NCBI RefSeq assembly: GCF_011044255.1
Contig: NZ_CP049107.1
Location: 992,001-1,056,000 of the forward strand
Reading direction: 5' to 3'
Source of the DNA: Rhizorhabdus phycosphaerae
GTDB lineage: Bacteria; Pseudomonadota; Alphaproteobacteria; Sphingomonadales; Sphingomonadaceae
Length of the DNA: 64,000 nt
Part shown: positions 53,318-62,847 of the stretch, piece after piece
How positions within the stretch are numbered: the stretch's first letter is position 1
Layout of the letters: the number at the start of each line of letters is the position of its first letter
The notes under the pieces: model-generated
Database searches by the model: none
Seen by the model: the letters and a program-made list of their open reading frames with translations, nothing else
Told to the model about the DNA's origin: nothing
Program-made: the position numbers and the translations under genes

Positions 53318-54754
53318 GTGGTGGGAAAGTGGAACAGCCGAAAAAGCGTTGTGGCGCGGGAAGATATGGCGCCCGAGCATCGGCTCGAGCCGACACTGGG
53401 CTGGCCGCATCTGATCGCGCTGGGCGTCGGCGCGATCGTCGGCACGGGCATCCTGACGCTGATCGGCGTCGGCGCGGACAAGGCTGGCCCGGCCGTCATC
53501 CTGTCCTTCGTCATCGCGGGGCTGATCTGCGCCTGCGCGGCGCTCGCTTATGCCGAGATGGCGACGATGATCCCCGCCTCGGGCAGCGCCTATACCTATA
53601 GCTATGTCGTGATCGGCGAACTGGTCGCCTGGGTCGTCGGCTGGAGCCTGATCCTCGAATATAGTCTGGTGGTCAGCGCGGTCGCAGTCGGCTGGTCGGG
53701 TTATGCCGCGCCGTTGCTGCAGGCAGCGGCGGGCATACCGATGGCGCTGATGCAGAGCCCTGAGATCGGGGGGCTCGTCAACCTGCCCGCCATCTTCATC
53801 ATCGCAGTGGTCGCCGGGCTGCTGATGGTCGGCACGCGCGAGAGCGCGACGCTGAACAGTGTTCTGGTACTGGTGAAGATCGTCGCCCTGATCGTGTTCG
53901 TAGCGGTTGCGCTGCCCCATTTCGACGCGGCCAATCTCGATCCCTTCGCCCCCTTCGGCTTCCCCAAGACGATGGGGCCCGACGGCGTAGAACGCGGCGT
54001 GATGGCGGCCGCGGCGATCATCTTCTTCGCCTTTTACGGCTTCGACGCGATCGCCACCGCCGCCGAGGAGACGCGGCGCCCCGAACGCGACCTGCCAATC
54101 GGGATCGTCGGATCGATGATCGCCTGCGTGCTGATCTATATGGGCGTCGCCGCAGCGGCGGTCGGCGCGGTACCATTCCGCACCTTCGCCGACAGCCCCG
54201 AGCCGCTGGCCCTGATCCTGCGCGCGCTGAACCAGCCGGGCGCGGCGATCTTCCTCGCGGCCTCGGCCGTCATCGCCCTGCCGACCGTCATCCTCGCCTT
54301 CTTCTATGGACAGTCGCGCATCTTCTTCGTCATGGCACGCGACGGACTGCTCCCGCGCAGCCTGGCCAAGGTATCTTCGCGCGGAACGCCTGTCAGGATC
54401 ACGCTGTTCACCGCGCTCATCGTCGGCGCAATCGCGGGCTTCTTCCCGCTCGACCAGATCGCCGCCCTCGCCAATGCCGGAACGCTCGCGGCGTTCATCG
54501 CGGTGTCGGCCTGCATGCTGATTATGCGCCGCCGCGCCCCAGACGCTCCCCGGAAGTTCCGCACCCCGTTCGCCTGGGGCACCGGACTGGTCGCGATCGG
54601 GGGCTGCCTCTACCTCCTGGCAAGCCTGCCGAGCCGCACGCAGCTCTACTTCCTGCTCTGGAATGTGCTTGGCGTGGCGCTGTACGCGATCTTCAGCGGA
54701 CGGCGACAGGAGGCGGAGGACGCAATCGACAACGATCGAATCGCGAGGATGTAG
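53318..54754 (+). CDS. APC family amino acid permease
   Basis: The 478-residue transporter has about twelve membrane helices and begins its core with LIALGVGAIVGTGILTLIGVGADKAGPAVILSF, the G-rich unwound first helix that binds the amino group of the substrate. AYAEMATMIPASGSAYTYSY, FYGFDAIATAAEETRRPERDLP and FYGQSRIFFVMARDGLLP are marks of the cationic amino acid or YfnA group. The start is a GTG at 53318 after AAGGGG. Its position near putA suggests amino acid uptake, though proline specificity is not shown. Confidence 0.92.
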   Translation: MVGKWNSRKSVVAREDMAPEHRLEPTLGWPHLIALGVGAIVGTGILTLIGVGADKAGPAVILSFVIAGLICACAALAYAEMATMIPASGSAYTYSYVVIGELVAWVVGWSLILEYSLVVSAVAVGWSGYAAPLLQAAAGIPMALMQSPEIGGLVNLPAIFIIAVVAGLLMVGTRESATLNSVLVLVKIVALIVFVAVALPHFDAANLDPFAPFGFPKTMGPDGVERGVMAAAAIIFFAFYGFDAIATAAEETRRPERDLPIGIVGSMIACVLIYMGVAAAAVGAVPFRTFADSPEPLALILRALNQPGAAIFLAASAVIALPTVILAFFYGQSRIFFVMARDGLLPRSLAKVSSRGTPVRITLFTALIVGAIAGFFPLDQIAALANAGTLAAFIAVSACMLIMRRRAPDAPRKFRTPFAWGTGLVAIGGCLYLLASLPSRTQLYFLLWNVLGVALYAIFSGRRQEAEDAIDNDRIARM

Positions 54755-54758
54755 GGAA

Positions 54759-54882
54759 AGCCCCTCCACCATCCTGCGGATGGTCCCCCTCCCTCCCCGT
54801 AGCCGGGGAGGAACTTCCCGCGCGCACCCCTAAGTTCCTCCCCGGCACGGGGAGGGGGACCGCCGAAGGCGGTGGAGGGGAA
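54759..54882. repeat. long imperfect inverted repeat after the permease gene
   Basis: CCCCTCCACC at 54761-54770 pairs with GGTGGAGGGG at 54871-54880. Inside, GGTCCCCCTCC pairs with GGAGGGGGACC and CCGGGGAGGAACTT with AAGTTCCTCCCCGG, giving an imperfect stem of about 55 bp around a short centre. This repeat type is common between genes in sphingomonads. It lies between the convergent permease and small exported-protein genes and may terminate both transcripts. Confidence 0.88.
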
Positions 54883-54901
54883 GGCTGGCAGGGGAAAGCG
54901 C

Positions 54902-55270
54902 CTATTTCGCGCGAACCGCATTCCAGTTGAACAGGAAGCGGCGATGCTCGGCCCAGGTCTGGCCTTCGATCTGGTCGCCACGCAGGCAGGCGGCGCTGTG
55001 ATAGGGGCCGACGCCGTCGGTGGTGCGGAAACTGACGCAGGTGCGACCGCGATCGGTCTTCCAGCGGCCGGCCTCGATCTCGCTGTCGTAGAAGCTGCCG
55101 GTCACGGTGCCGTCGGTCGCCAGCTTCAGGACCATGTCCTTGGTGTAGACCTGTCCCGGCTCGCTCGACAGGTCGACCGTCCAGCGGCCATCGAGCGCGC
55201 TGGGCGCTTGCTGCGCTGCGAGCGGGGCCGCCAGGGCGAACATCACCGCCGTCACTGCCATTCTGCTCAT
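54902..55270 (-). CDS. small exported protein of unknown function
   Basis: The 122-residue product begins with a signal peptide (MSRMAVTAVMFALAAPLAAQ) and the mature part looks like a small beta-rich domain (DGRWTVDLSSEPGQ, LATDGTVTGSFYDSEIEAGRWK, TCVSFRTTDG, SAACLRGDQIEGQTW) with two cysteines. No family is recognised with confidence. The start at 55270 follows AAGG. A 42-base extension upstream overlaps the transporter gene and is not used. It is 38 bp after the FucP-like gene on the same strand. Confidence 0.8.
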   Translation of the reverse strand: MSRMAVTAVMFALAAPLAAQQAPSALDGRWTVDLSSEPGQVYTKDMVLKLATDGTVTGSFYDSEIEAGRWKTDRGRTCVSFRTTDGVGPYHSAACLRGDQIEGQTWAEHRRFLFNWNAVRAK

Positions 55271-55308
55271 CGCCTTGTCCCCCCTCTTTGGCCGCTTTCC
55301 CCAAGCCC

Positions 55309-56598
55309 TCAATTCGCCGGCTTGCGCGCGAAGATACCGTAGCCGCCGATCAGCGCATAGCAGGCAATCGGCAGCAGCAGCGCGACCGACAGGCTGCCGC
55401 TCCAGTCGGCCAGGCCGCCCACGAGCAGCGGCACGATCGCACCGCCGCAGATCGCGACGTTAATGATCCCCGACCCGTCCGCCGCCTGCGTTCCCAGGCG
55501 CGCGCAGGCCAGGCTAAAGATCGTCGGAAACATGATCGCATTGGCAAGGCCGACCGCCAGCAGCGCATAGGCGCCGACATGCCCCGGCACGCCCGCCGCC
55601 AGCGCCACCAGTGCGATCGCGATCGTCGCAACCCCCGCCAGCGCTACGCCCGGATTGACGAAACGCAGCGTGGCCGAGCCGACGAAGCGGCCGATGAGCG
55701 CCCCGCCCCAGTAGAAGGGAATGAGCTTGCCCGCCGCCTGCTCGGACAGGCCGAGCGCATGCGGCTGCATCAGATAGCTGACCAGCAGCGATCCGATCGC
55801 AACCTCCGCGCCGACATAGAGGAAGATCGACAGCGTGCCGAAGCCGAAACGCGGCCGGCGCAGGAGGGCGAGCCCCGACAGGACGCTGCCGCTTTCATGC
55901 CTTTCGCCCTTCAGCCGGTCGCGGAGCAGCCAGACGACGCCGGCGATGATCGCCAGCGCGACGGCGAGCCCGACATAGCCGTGGACGATCGCCCGGCTTT
56001 CCGCCGTCCGATAGGCATCGAGCGCCGCACCCGACAGCCCCTGCGCGTTGGTTCCGGCAAGGCTGCCGAGGATCAGGATCGCCCCGACATAGGGAAAGAG
56101 CGTCGTGCCGAGCGAGTTGAAAGCCTGGGCGAAGGTCAGCCGGCTGGAAGCGGTGCGCGCGGGCCCGAGCAGGCTGATCAGCGGATTGGCAACGACCTGC
56201 ACCACCACGACCCCGCTGGCGAGCACGAACAGCGCGAACAGGAACAGCGGATAGGCGGCATAGGCGCTTGCCGGGATGAACAGCAGACAGCCCAGCATCA
56301 TCGCCAGCAGCCCAACCGTCGCGCCGCGCATATAGCCGATCCGCTTGACCAGCTGCGCCCCCGGTATGCCGACGATCGCATAAGCCGCGAAGAAGCAGAA
56401 CTGCACCAGCATCGCCTGCGTGTAGTTGAGCGTGAACAGCTCCTTCAGCTTGGGGATGATGATGTCGTTGAGCGACGTGATCCCACCGAAGATGAAGAAC
56501 AGCCCGAAGACGAAGAAGCGCAGCGAAGGTGCGTTGATCGCCGGCGCCTGATCGGTGGCGGAGCGAGCGGTCTGGGCGATGTCGGGAGGTAGAGCCAT
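55309..56598 (-). CDS. FucP-like sugar MFS transporter
   Basis: The 429-residue protein is an MFS permease of the L-fucose/glucose-galactose group. It has SLRFFVFGLFFIFGGITSLNDIIIPKLKELFTLNYTQAMLVQFCFFAAY in several blocks across the first two helices, the acidic residue of FGGITSLNDIIIP, and the LVKRIGYMRGATVGL loop. VVQVVANPLISLLGP also matches. Sugar identity is unknown. The ATG at 56598 gives the usual short cytoplasmic start. It is divergent from the VOC gene across 149 bp. Confidence 0.9.
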   Translation of the reverse strand: MALPPDIAQTARSATDQAPAINAPSLRFFVFGLFFIFGGITSLNDIIIPKLKELFTLNYTQAMLVQFCFFAAYAIVGIPGAQLVKRIGYMRGATVGLLAMMLGCLLFIPASAYAAYPLFLFALFVLASGVVVVQVVANPLISLLGPARTASSRLTFAQAFNSLGTTLFPYVGAILILGSLAGTNAQGLSGAALDAYRTAESRAIVHGYVGLAVALAIIAGVVWLLRDRLKGERHESGSVLSGLALLRRPRFGFGTLSIFLYVGAEVAIGSLLVSYLMQPHALGLSEQAAGKLIPFYWGGALIGRFVGSATLRFVNPGVALAGVATIAIALVALAAGVPGHVGAYALLAVGLANAIMFPTIFSLACARLGTQAADGSGIINVAICGGAIVPLLVGGLADWSGSLSVALLLPIACYALIGGYGIFARKPAN

Positions 56599-56747
56599 TA
56601 CGGCGCCATAGCCGAGCCCGCGCCGCACGACGAGAGGCGGAACGCGCCACGGATTCTTTTCATTCGCGCTGCGGCTACCCGAGCGGTTACCGGCCATGCT
56701 ATCGCCGCCGCAGACGGCAAAAAGCCGCGAACCGAGGAGAGAATGCC

Positions 56748-57284
56748 ATGCCCGTCCGCGAGGACCGCGCGCCGATCGACCAGATCGGCTTCGTCACCGA
56801 CGACCTGGACCATGCCGTCCGCTTCTGGAGCGAGAGCCTGGGCGTGGGGCCGTGGCAGGTCTATCGCAACGTCGCCCTGGACGGTCACTATCTCGGACAG
56901 CCGACCCGCGTCGTCATCGACGTGGCGCTCGGCTATCGCGGGACCGAGCAGATCGAGTTCATCCAGGTCCGCAGCGACACCCCCTCCCCCTATCAAGGCG
57001 AGGGCGGCCAGCCGCTCGCCGGGCTCCACCACCTGGCCTGGATCGTCGACGATCTCGATGCCGAGGCTGCGCTGCTCGACGCGCGCGGAATGCGGCGCGT
57101 CTTCTCAGCGGAGAATATCGCGGTGCGGGTCATCTATTTCGCCGACCCGAAGCAGCCCGGCGTGCTGTTCGAACTGATCTGCGGCGCCGGATCGCGCGAG
57201 GGGCATGATGCCGGATTGGCCCTGTCGCGCGACTGGGACGGGCGATCGACACTGCCCGAGATCGACCTGGGAGCAGTGGCATGA
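56748..57284 (+). CDS. VOC family protein (glyoxalase/dioxygenase-like)
   Basis: The 178-residue product has two vicinal-oxygen-chelate half modules: DQIGFVTDDLDHAVRFWSESLGVGPWQVY near the start and GLHHLAWIVDDLDAEAALLDARGM in the middle, with the metal ligands likely in IEFIQV and ALLFEL-like FELICG. Such proteins are metal-dependent lyases, isomerases or dioxygenases. The next gene, an SDR, overlaps its stop by 4 bp, so the two probably act on the same pathway. Confidence 0.87.
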   Translation: MPVREDRAPIDQIGFVTDDLDHAVRFWSESLGVGPWQVYRNVALDGHYLGQPTRVVIDVALGYRGTEQIEFIQVRSDTPSPYQGEGGQPLAGLHHLAWIVDDLDAEAALLDARGMRRVFSAENIAVRVIYFADPKQPGVLFELICGAGSREGHDAGLALSRDWDGRSTLPEIDLGAVA

Positions 57285-58081
57285 GCGGACGGCTGGCGGG
57301 GCGGCGCGCACTCATCATCGGGGCCGCACCGGGCAATCTGGGCGACGTCATCGCCCGCCTCTACCGCGCGGAAGGCGCGCAGGTCGCGATTGCCGGGCGG
57401 CGCGAGGAAGCGACAGCGGGCCTGGCGAGCGACATCCACGCGCTGGGCATCGCAGCCGACATCACCGTGGAGGCCGATCTCGACCGCCTGTTCCGGCAGG
57501 TCGACGAGGCGTGGGGCGGGATCGACATAGCGGTCAACGCCAGCGGCTGGGGGCTGCTCGTGCCCTTCCTCCAGTGCAGCCGCGACGAGATCGACCGGAT
57601 GTGTGCGCTCCAATTCGCCGGGCCGTTCCAGTTCTTCCAGCGCGCCGTGGCGATGATGAGCCGCGCGGGCGCCGGTGGCGGCAGCCTGATTCAGATCTCC
57701 TCGGTCACCGCCCAGATCATGATGGACGATCACGCAGCCTATATGGGCACCAAGGCGGGTTTCGACCATGTCATGCGCTGCATCGCGCACGAGTTCGGTC
57801 CGGCGGGTATCCGCGCCAATTCGCTTGCCCCGGGCGGCATCGCCGACACACCGATGTCGGGCGGCGGGCTGAACCTGCCTCAGGTCGCAGCGCTCTATGC
57901 GCGGGAGATTCCGCTCGGGCGGCCGGGCGTCGCCGCAGAGGTGGCCGATGCCGCCCTATGGCTTGCGAGCGACGAGTCTCGGTTCGTTACCGGGCAGACG
58001 ATCCATGTGAGCGGCGGCCAGACGCTTCGCCGCAATCCGCGCTTTGCCGAGGTTGCCGCGCTGTTCGCCGAGACAGGCTGA
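57281..58081 (+). CDS. short-chain dehydrogenase/reductase
   Basis: The 266-residue SDR has a nucleotide-binding start RALIIGAAPGNLGDVIARLY, an NASGWG version of the NNAG motif, Ser in LIQISSVTAQ and the YxxxK active pair in AAYMGTKAGFDHVM. The C-terminal GQTIHVSGGQTL is typical of oxidoreductases that act on small hydroxy or keto compounds. Its ATG overlaps the VOC stop by 4 bp. The substrate is unknown; no catabolic ring-cleavage genes are nearby. Confidence 0.92.
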   Translation: MSGRLAGRRALIIGAAPGNLGDVIARLYRAEGAQVAIAGRREEATAGLASDIHALGIAADITVEADLDRLFRQVDEAWGGIDIAVNASGWGLLVPFLQCSRDEIDRMCALQFAGPFQFFQRAVAMMSRAGAGGGSLIQISSVTAQIMMDDHAAYMGTKAGFDHVMRCIAHEFGPAGIRANSLAPGGIADTPMSGGGLNLPQVAALYAREIPLGRPGVAAEVADAALWLASDESRFVTGQTIHVSGGQTLRRNPRFAEVAALFAETG

Positions 58082-58109
58082 CCGCCCGCCGAGGCGCGGC
58101 AATCGGGGG

Positions 58110-58391
58110 TCAGTCGCCCTCGACCAACAGCAGCTTGCGCTCGACCAGCGACTCAAGCAGCGCGAGCACATCCTTGCGGATCACCTCGATCGGGGCGTCG
58201 AAATCCTCGGCCAGTCGGTCGCAGAGCGCATCGACGCGGGTCGGCTCCGCCAGCGCGTGCCAGATACGGCTGCCGATCGGATCGAGATTATAATAATAGC
58301 CGCTCTCGGCATCCATCATCACCGTCTCACCCTCGACATCGGCGGTGAGCATATCGGGCGACGCCTGGACGGAAGAGGACAGCGTGATCAT
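58110..58391 (-). CDS. orphan PqqD family protein
   Basis: The 93-residue product is PqqD-like: a beta-rich start (VEGETVMMDAESGYYYNLDPIGSRIWHAL) and a helical second half (VDALCDRLAEDFDAPIEVIRKDVLALLESLVERKLLL). PqqD domains bind leader peptides of ribosomally made, modified peptides. No PqqE, cyclase, asparagine-synthase-like or precursor gene is seen beside it, so a RiPP role is unsupported here. Similar stand-alone proteins are widespread in sphingomonads. Confidence 0.83.
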   Translation of the reverse strand: MITLSSSVQASPDMLTADVEGETVMMDAESGYYYNLDPIGSRIWHALAEPTRVDALCDRLAEDFDAPIEVIRKDVLALLESLVERKLLLVEGD

Positions 58392-58598
58392 GGGTCATAC
58401 CATCGTTACGGAGAAATAAGCACTTTCCTCTAGGGCTTAGGTGGCGCTCTGTCCACGGGGACGCGCCACGCCCGCCATGGAGGGCGCTGTGAAAAGGGCA
58501 TATTCCCGCGCTATCCCCGGCGGCGGTCGATCGCCGGAGCGACCTGACGCTGACACGGGAAATGGCCAAGGCTGCAACATTATGAGGGAGGTTATCGC

Positions 58599-59129
58599 AT
58601 GGGCATAAGATCAAGACCGCGTCGGAGCCTTCTGGCGGTCGCTGCGGCCCTGGCGCTGTCGACCGGAAGCGGCGCATCGACAACGGCGCGACTTTCCGAC
58701 CTTTCATGGCTGGCCGGCCATTGGCTCGAATGCTCTCCCCGAGGCGAAGCGATGGAGACCTGGACCGATGGCCGGGGCGGCGTAATGCTCGGGCTCAGCA
58801 AATCAATCCGCAAGGATCACACAAGCTGGGAACTGTCGCGCATCGACGAAACGCCCGAGGGCATCGTCTTCTTCGCCAGCCCCAAGGATCAAGCCGCGAC
58901 CGCGTTCAAAGCCGTGTCGATCACCACGGGCAAGGTCGTCTTCGAAAATCCCGGCCATGATTTTCCGCAGCGCGTTCTCTACGTGCGCGAAGGCGACAGG
59001 CTGACGGGAAGGATCGAGGGCATGCTCGACGGAAAGCCAAAAGCGATCGAGTGGCGCTACCGTCTCTCGCCACTCGACGCGACATGCGCCATCGATCCGC
59101 AGACACTGCATGGCGAGCACAGACGATAA
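58599..59129 (+). CDS. exported DUF6265-like protein
   Basis: The 176-residue product has a signal peptide (RRSLLAVAAALALSTGSGAS) and a lipocalin-like domain: LSDLSWLAGHWLECSPRGEAMETWTDGRGGVMLGLS, IVFFASPKDQAATAF, FENPGHDFPQRVLY and EGMLDGKPKAIEWRY. This pattern matches the DUF6265 group of periplasmic or secreted proteins of unknown role. GGGAGG lies upstream of the ATG at 58599. It stands alone. Confidence 0.82.
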   Translation: MGIRSRPRRSLLAVAAALALSTGSGASTTARLSDLSWLAGHWLECSPRGEAMETWTDGRGGVMLGLSKSIRKDHTSWELSRIDETPEGIVFFASPKDQAATAFKAVSITTGKVVFENPGHDFPQRVLYVREGDRLTGRIEGMLDGKPKAIEWRYRLSPLDATCAIDPQTLHGEHRR

Positions 59130-59423
59130 ACGATTATCCGGGCGAACTTCATACCGGATTGAGCCTCGGCCGCCGGGAAACATAGTGGGCGCTATGCGGC
59201 GAATGCCCGATCGACGCGCAAGCCCCCCCGAAAGGACGCCGACTTCTTCCACGCAAGGGGCATGGCGCAGTTCGAGGAGCTGATCCTCTCATGGCAGGAC
59301 CCTAGCTCAAATTGAGGAAATTTCGGGGATACGTCAGATCCTGTTCACCAATATGGAGCAATCCAGACTCGTGCAGGCGATGACATCTGCCTATACACGG
59401 ACCGATGGCGTGGTGGGGATTGG
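59130..59423. other. non-coding stretch before the RTX gene
   Basis: About 290 bp with no convincing gene, terminator or repeat. GGTGGGGATTGG just before 59424 is the likely ribosome-binding region of the RTX gene. A promoter should lie here but no clear box is seen. Confidence 0.6.
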
Positions 59424-62171
59424 ATGCCGGGCATTATATTCTCAGGTACCGCCGGGGCAGATAGCGTCACGGGTAGCGATAACTCCGATGCACTCGCGGG
59501 CGCCGCCGGCAATGACACCCTGATCGGTGGGCCTGGCGACGATTATCTAGAAGGCGGTGCTTACCAAGTCGCCGATGGCGGCAGCGATTTCATCGATGGT
59601 GGTACTGGACGTGATGAAGCCGGCTACAGGCACGAGACGACAGGTGTCTCGGTAGACCTCAGGCTTCAGGGTGTCGCCCAGAACACTGGCGGTGGCGGAA
59701 TCGATACGCTGATGAGCATCGAGGATCTGGTCGGGACCAGTTTCGCAGACACGCTCGTTGGCGACGATGGGGATAATAAGATCGACGGCATCGACGGGAA
59801 TGATTTCATCGATGGCCGCGGGGGTGACGACGACCTTTTTCTCTATTCGTTCTTGAACGCGACCAGCGCCACCCTGCTTGGTGGAGACGGTAATGACATA
59901 ATTCGCGTGTTCCGTGTCGATAACGTCACCCTCAATGGCGGCAACGGATCAGATATCATCGTCGCTGGGGACTATGACAACGCCACTGTCGACGCCGGCA
60001 GCGGCGACGATATCGTCACGCTGAGCTCCTATCTGGGTAATGCCACGATCACGCTGGGAGCGGGTTCCGACACGATATTCCTGCCACCTATAGGTAATTA
60101 CGGCGTCGATACGCCCGGATCACGTTTCGTAACAGATTTCACGGCTGGCAATGGCGGTGATCGCGTCGATCTTTTTTCTTATGTGAGTGACAACAACCTA
60201 TCTGGATATATTACGGTATCAACCAATCCTCTTTACAGAAACAATCCCTTTTCGACGGGGCATTTTCGGCTTGTCGAATCTGGCGGCGATACGTTGTTGC
60301 AGATCGATGCTGACGGACCGACAGCACTCGGAGGGTACTACCGCGACTTCGTTACCCTTGTTACGCTGCGCAATGTCAGGACGAGCGATCTCACGGCTTT
60401 CAATCTTGGCGGCTATGTCCTCCCCAACATGAGCACGGCGACGGGGGGGAGTGACGACGATACTCTGACCGGCTCTCCTGCGGCAGACCAGTTGAACGGG
60501 GCAAGCGGCAACGACACACTGATCGGAGGTGGCGGGGTCGACACGATGATCGGCGGCGTCGGAAATGACACCTACAGCATCGACAACCGAGGCGATGTCG
60601 TAACCGAAGCCGTGGGTGGCGGAGACGACAGCGTCACCGCAAATGTCACATGGACATTAGGCCCAGGCCAAGAGGTTGAACAAATCTCAGCTGCAAGCGG
60701 GTTTGTCTCTTTCAACCTGAGTGGCAATGAGTTCAGCCAACGCTTGAACGGCAACGAAGGGGCGAACCTGCTCGTCGGGCTTGCTGGCAATGACACGCTT
60801 GTCGGAAATGGGGGCAGCGACACGCTTGACGGCGGAACTGGCGCGGACTCCATGATCGGCGGTGCTGGCGATGATGTTTTTTTTCTGGATTCAGCCGCCG
60901 ATGTCGCAGTGGAAGGTGCGAATGGCGGCAGCGATACGATCGTGGCGGGCTATAGTCTCACGCTGGGCGAAAATTTCGAACACCTGACGCTCTTGGAAGG
61001 CTCCGCAGCCCTCTCGGGCACTGGCACCGCCGCTCCCAACTTGCTCGTCGGAAACAGCCAGGCCAACAACTTGTCGGGCGAGGCTGGCAACGATACGCTC
61101 GATGGAGGCGCCGGAAACGATACAATGGCCGGCGGTATCGGAGACGATACCTACTATGTCGACAGCCCAAGCGATCAGATCATGGAGGTTCCTGGCGGCG
61201 GCTCCGATACGGTCATGATCAGTGCAAGTTATACGCTCAGCGCTAATGTTGAAAATCTTATCGTGATCAGCGGCTTGGCCAATCTGATCGCCAGCGGCAA
61301 CGAATTAGACAATCGTCTAACCAGCGATCATTCATCCACCGTCCTCAATGGTGGCGATGGGAATGACACGATCGAGGGTGGCGACGGTAACGATCGACTT
61401 GCAGGCGACGCCGGCAACGACTTGCTGAAGGCGATTGGCGGTCATGATATACTTCTCGGTGGCGATGGCGCCGATACTATATCGGGCAGTATCGGCAACG
61501 ACCATCTGTACGGCCAATCTGCAAGTGGCGGCCCGGACGGAGGTGACATTCTGACCGGTGGCGCCGGGGCAGACTACATGCAGGGCAACGCCGGCAACGA
61601 CATACTAGATGGCGGGGCAGGATCGGATCGCATCAATGGAGGCGCGGACGCCGACACAATCCGGGGTGAAGAAGGCAACGATACCGTTAACGGAAATCTT
61701 GGAGCCGACATCATAGACGGAGGGTTTGGCAATGACTCATTGCGTGGTGGTCAGGGCAACGACTCAATCTTCGGCGGGGGCGGTAACGATGTGATCAGCG
61801 GCGATCTGGGTGTCGATACTCTCATCGGTGGCGGAGGCAGCGATGCGTTTATCTTTGGCGGTAGAGCGTCGCTCTTCGCTGGCACCTCTGCTGACGTGGT
61901 AACAGATTTTCAGATCGGTACTGACACGATATCTGTTGGCTATACTGTGCAGACAATTTTGACAGGCGCGGCGCAGTCGAGTTTTTCAGAAGCTGCCATA
62001 GCAGCTCAGCAGTTGTTTAACAGCCGGGAAGGGAACGGGGAGGTCGCGGCCATCCCCGTAGGTAGCGATACCTATCTTTTTTACTCGAGCAACGGTGGAA
62101 TTACCGCTGACTCCGCTGTGCAATTTCTGGGAGTAGATTCTTCTACGATCATGATTGCGAACTTCACTTGA
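59424..62171 (+). CDS. RTX calcium-binding repeat protein (probable type I secretion substrate)
   Basis: The 915-residue protein has no signal peptide and is built from blocks of GGxGxDxxx nonapeptides, for example GAAGNDTLIGGPGDDYLEGG near the start, further blocks near residues 350-380, 450-475 and 545-570, and the longest run from about 640 to 810. Such repeats fold into calcium-binding beta rolls outside the cell. The end (about 800-915, with ADVVTDFQIGTDTISVGY) is the usual uncleaved type I secretion tail region. No protease or lipase active site is seen. No ABC exporter genes are in the window. GC is lower than in the central region. Confidence 0.9.
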   Translation: MPGIIFSGTAGADSVTGSDNSDALAGAAGNDTLIGGPGDDYLEGGAYQVADGGSDFIDGGTGRDEAGYRHETTGVSVDLRLQGVAQNTGGGGIDTLMSIEDLVGTSFADTLVGDDGDNKIDGIDGNDFIDGRGGDDDLFLYSFLNATSATLLGGDGNDIIRVFRVDNVTLNGGNGSDIIVAGDYDNATVDAGSGDDIVTLSSYLGNATITLGAGSDTIFLPPIGNYGVDTPGSRFVTDFTAGNGGDRVDLFSYVSDNNLSGYITVSTNPLYRNNPFSTGHFRLVESGGDTLLQIDADGPTALGGYYRDFVTLVTLRNVRTSDLTAFNLGGYVLPNMSTATGGSDDDTLTGSPAADQLNGASGNDTLIGGGGVDTMIGGVGNDTYSIDNRGDVVTEAVGGGDDSVTANVTWTLGPGQEVEQISAASGFVSFNLSGNEFSQRLNGNEGANLLVGLAGNDTLVGNGGSDTLDGGTGADSMIGGAGDDVFFLDSAADVAVEGANGGSDTIVAGYSLTLGENFEHLTLLEGSAALSGTGTAAPNLLVGNSQANNLSGEAGNDTLDGGAGNDTMAGGIGDDTYYVDSPSDQIMEVPGGGSDTVMISASYTLSANVENLIVISGLANLIASGNELDNRLTSDHSSTVLNGGDGNDTIEGGDGNDRLAGDAGNDLLKAIGGHDILLGGDGADTISGSIGNDHLYGQSASGGPDGGDILTGGAGADYMQGNAGNDILDGGAGSDRINGGADADTIRGEEGNDTVNGNLGADIIDGGFGNDSLRGGQGNDSIFGGGGNDVISGDLGVDTLIGGGGSDAFIFGGRASLFAGTSADVVTDFQIGTDTISVGYTVQTILTGAAQSSFSEAAIAAQQLFNSREGNGEVAAIPVGSDTYLFYSSNGGITADSAVQFLGVDSSTIMIANFT

Positions 62172-62847
62172 ACTGCCGAGCTACGTCGAATTTCATGCGC
62201 GATTTGACAGACTGGGTTCCTGCGCTGATCTTGACGATTACAAGTCCGGGCTTGGTCCTCAATGATCCGATCCCAGATAACTGGATCGCTTTGCTTTTGA
62301 GTTGTTCGCCGTAACCTCCGAGACTGGGGAACTCTATCCCAAGGCGGTCCAAAGAATGGTGTCGTGTCGCGCCTTGGAAAGTTGGAACATGAGATGACAG
62401 GCTGCGTCGTGCCGATTCCTGCAGCAACACTCAAGCTTACATGCTTATTGCTCCATTTTCTGAAACAGCACGTTCGATAGCTTGGTCTGAATAGCTCCAT
62501 TTTCCAAACAAAGCCGATATATAAAAAATTCCAGGCCAATGTGCGAAAAGATTATACCGGCCCCCTCGGCAGAGAAATAATCAGTGTTTATGATCATGGC
62601 GTCGGCCATAAATACAATGAACGGCAAACTATTTCAGCCATGGCTCACGCAATATAAAATCAAATCGATCGTGGCCAATATGTTTCAAACCATCTTCGCG
62701 ATAATGTCATTGATATAAAATGGCAAAATGATAAAAAATCTTGAGACGCCTTGTCGGCTATCGCGATGGAGGATGGACATATTTTGAAGAATGAGGATTA
62801 TCCGAAGCATCATCATTTCACATTCACACCCAGGAAATGAGTGCCGC
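62172..62847. other. AT-rich non-coding stretch between RTX and small secreted protein genes
   Basis: About 680 bp with no supported gene. The part from 62440 to 62790 is strongly AT-rich. A minus-strand frame of 88 codons at 62164-62430 reads fairly smoothly (SLGGYGEQLKSKAIQLSG) but has no family, no ribosome-binding site that stands out, and overlaps the RTX end; it could be a gene remnant. Confidence 0.5.

Noticed and set aside
62164-62430. An 88-codon minus-strand frame after the RTX gene
   Set aside because: It reads smoothly but overlaps the RTX end, has no family and no clear ribosome-binding site; a decayed remnant is possible but not supportable.
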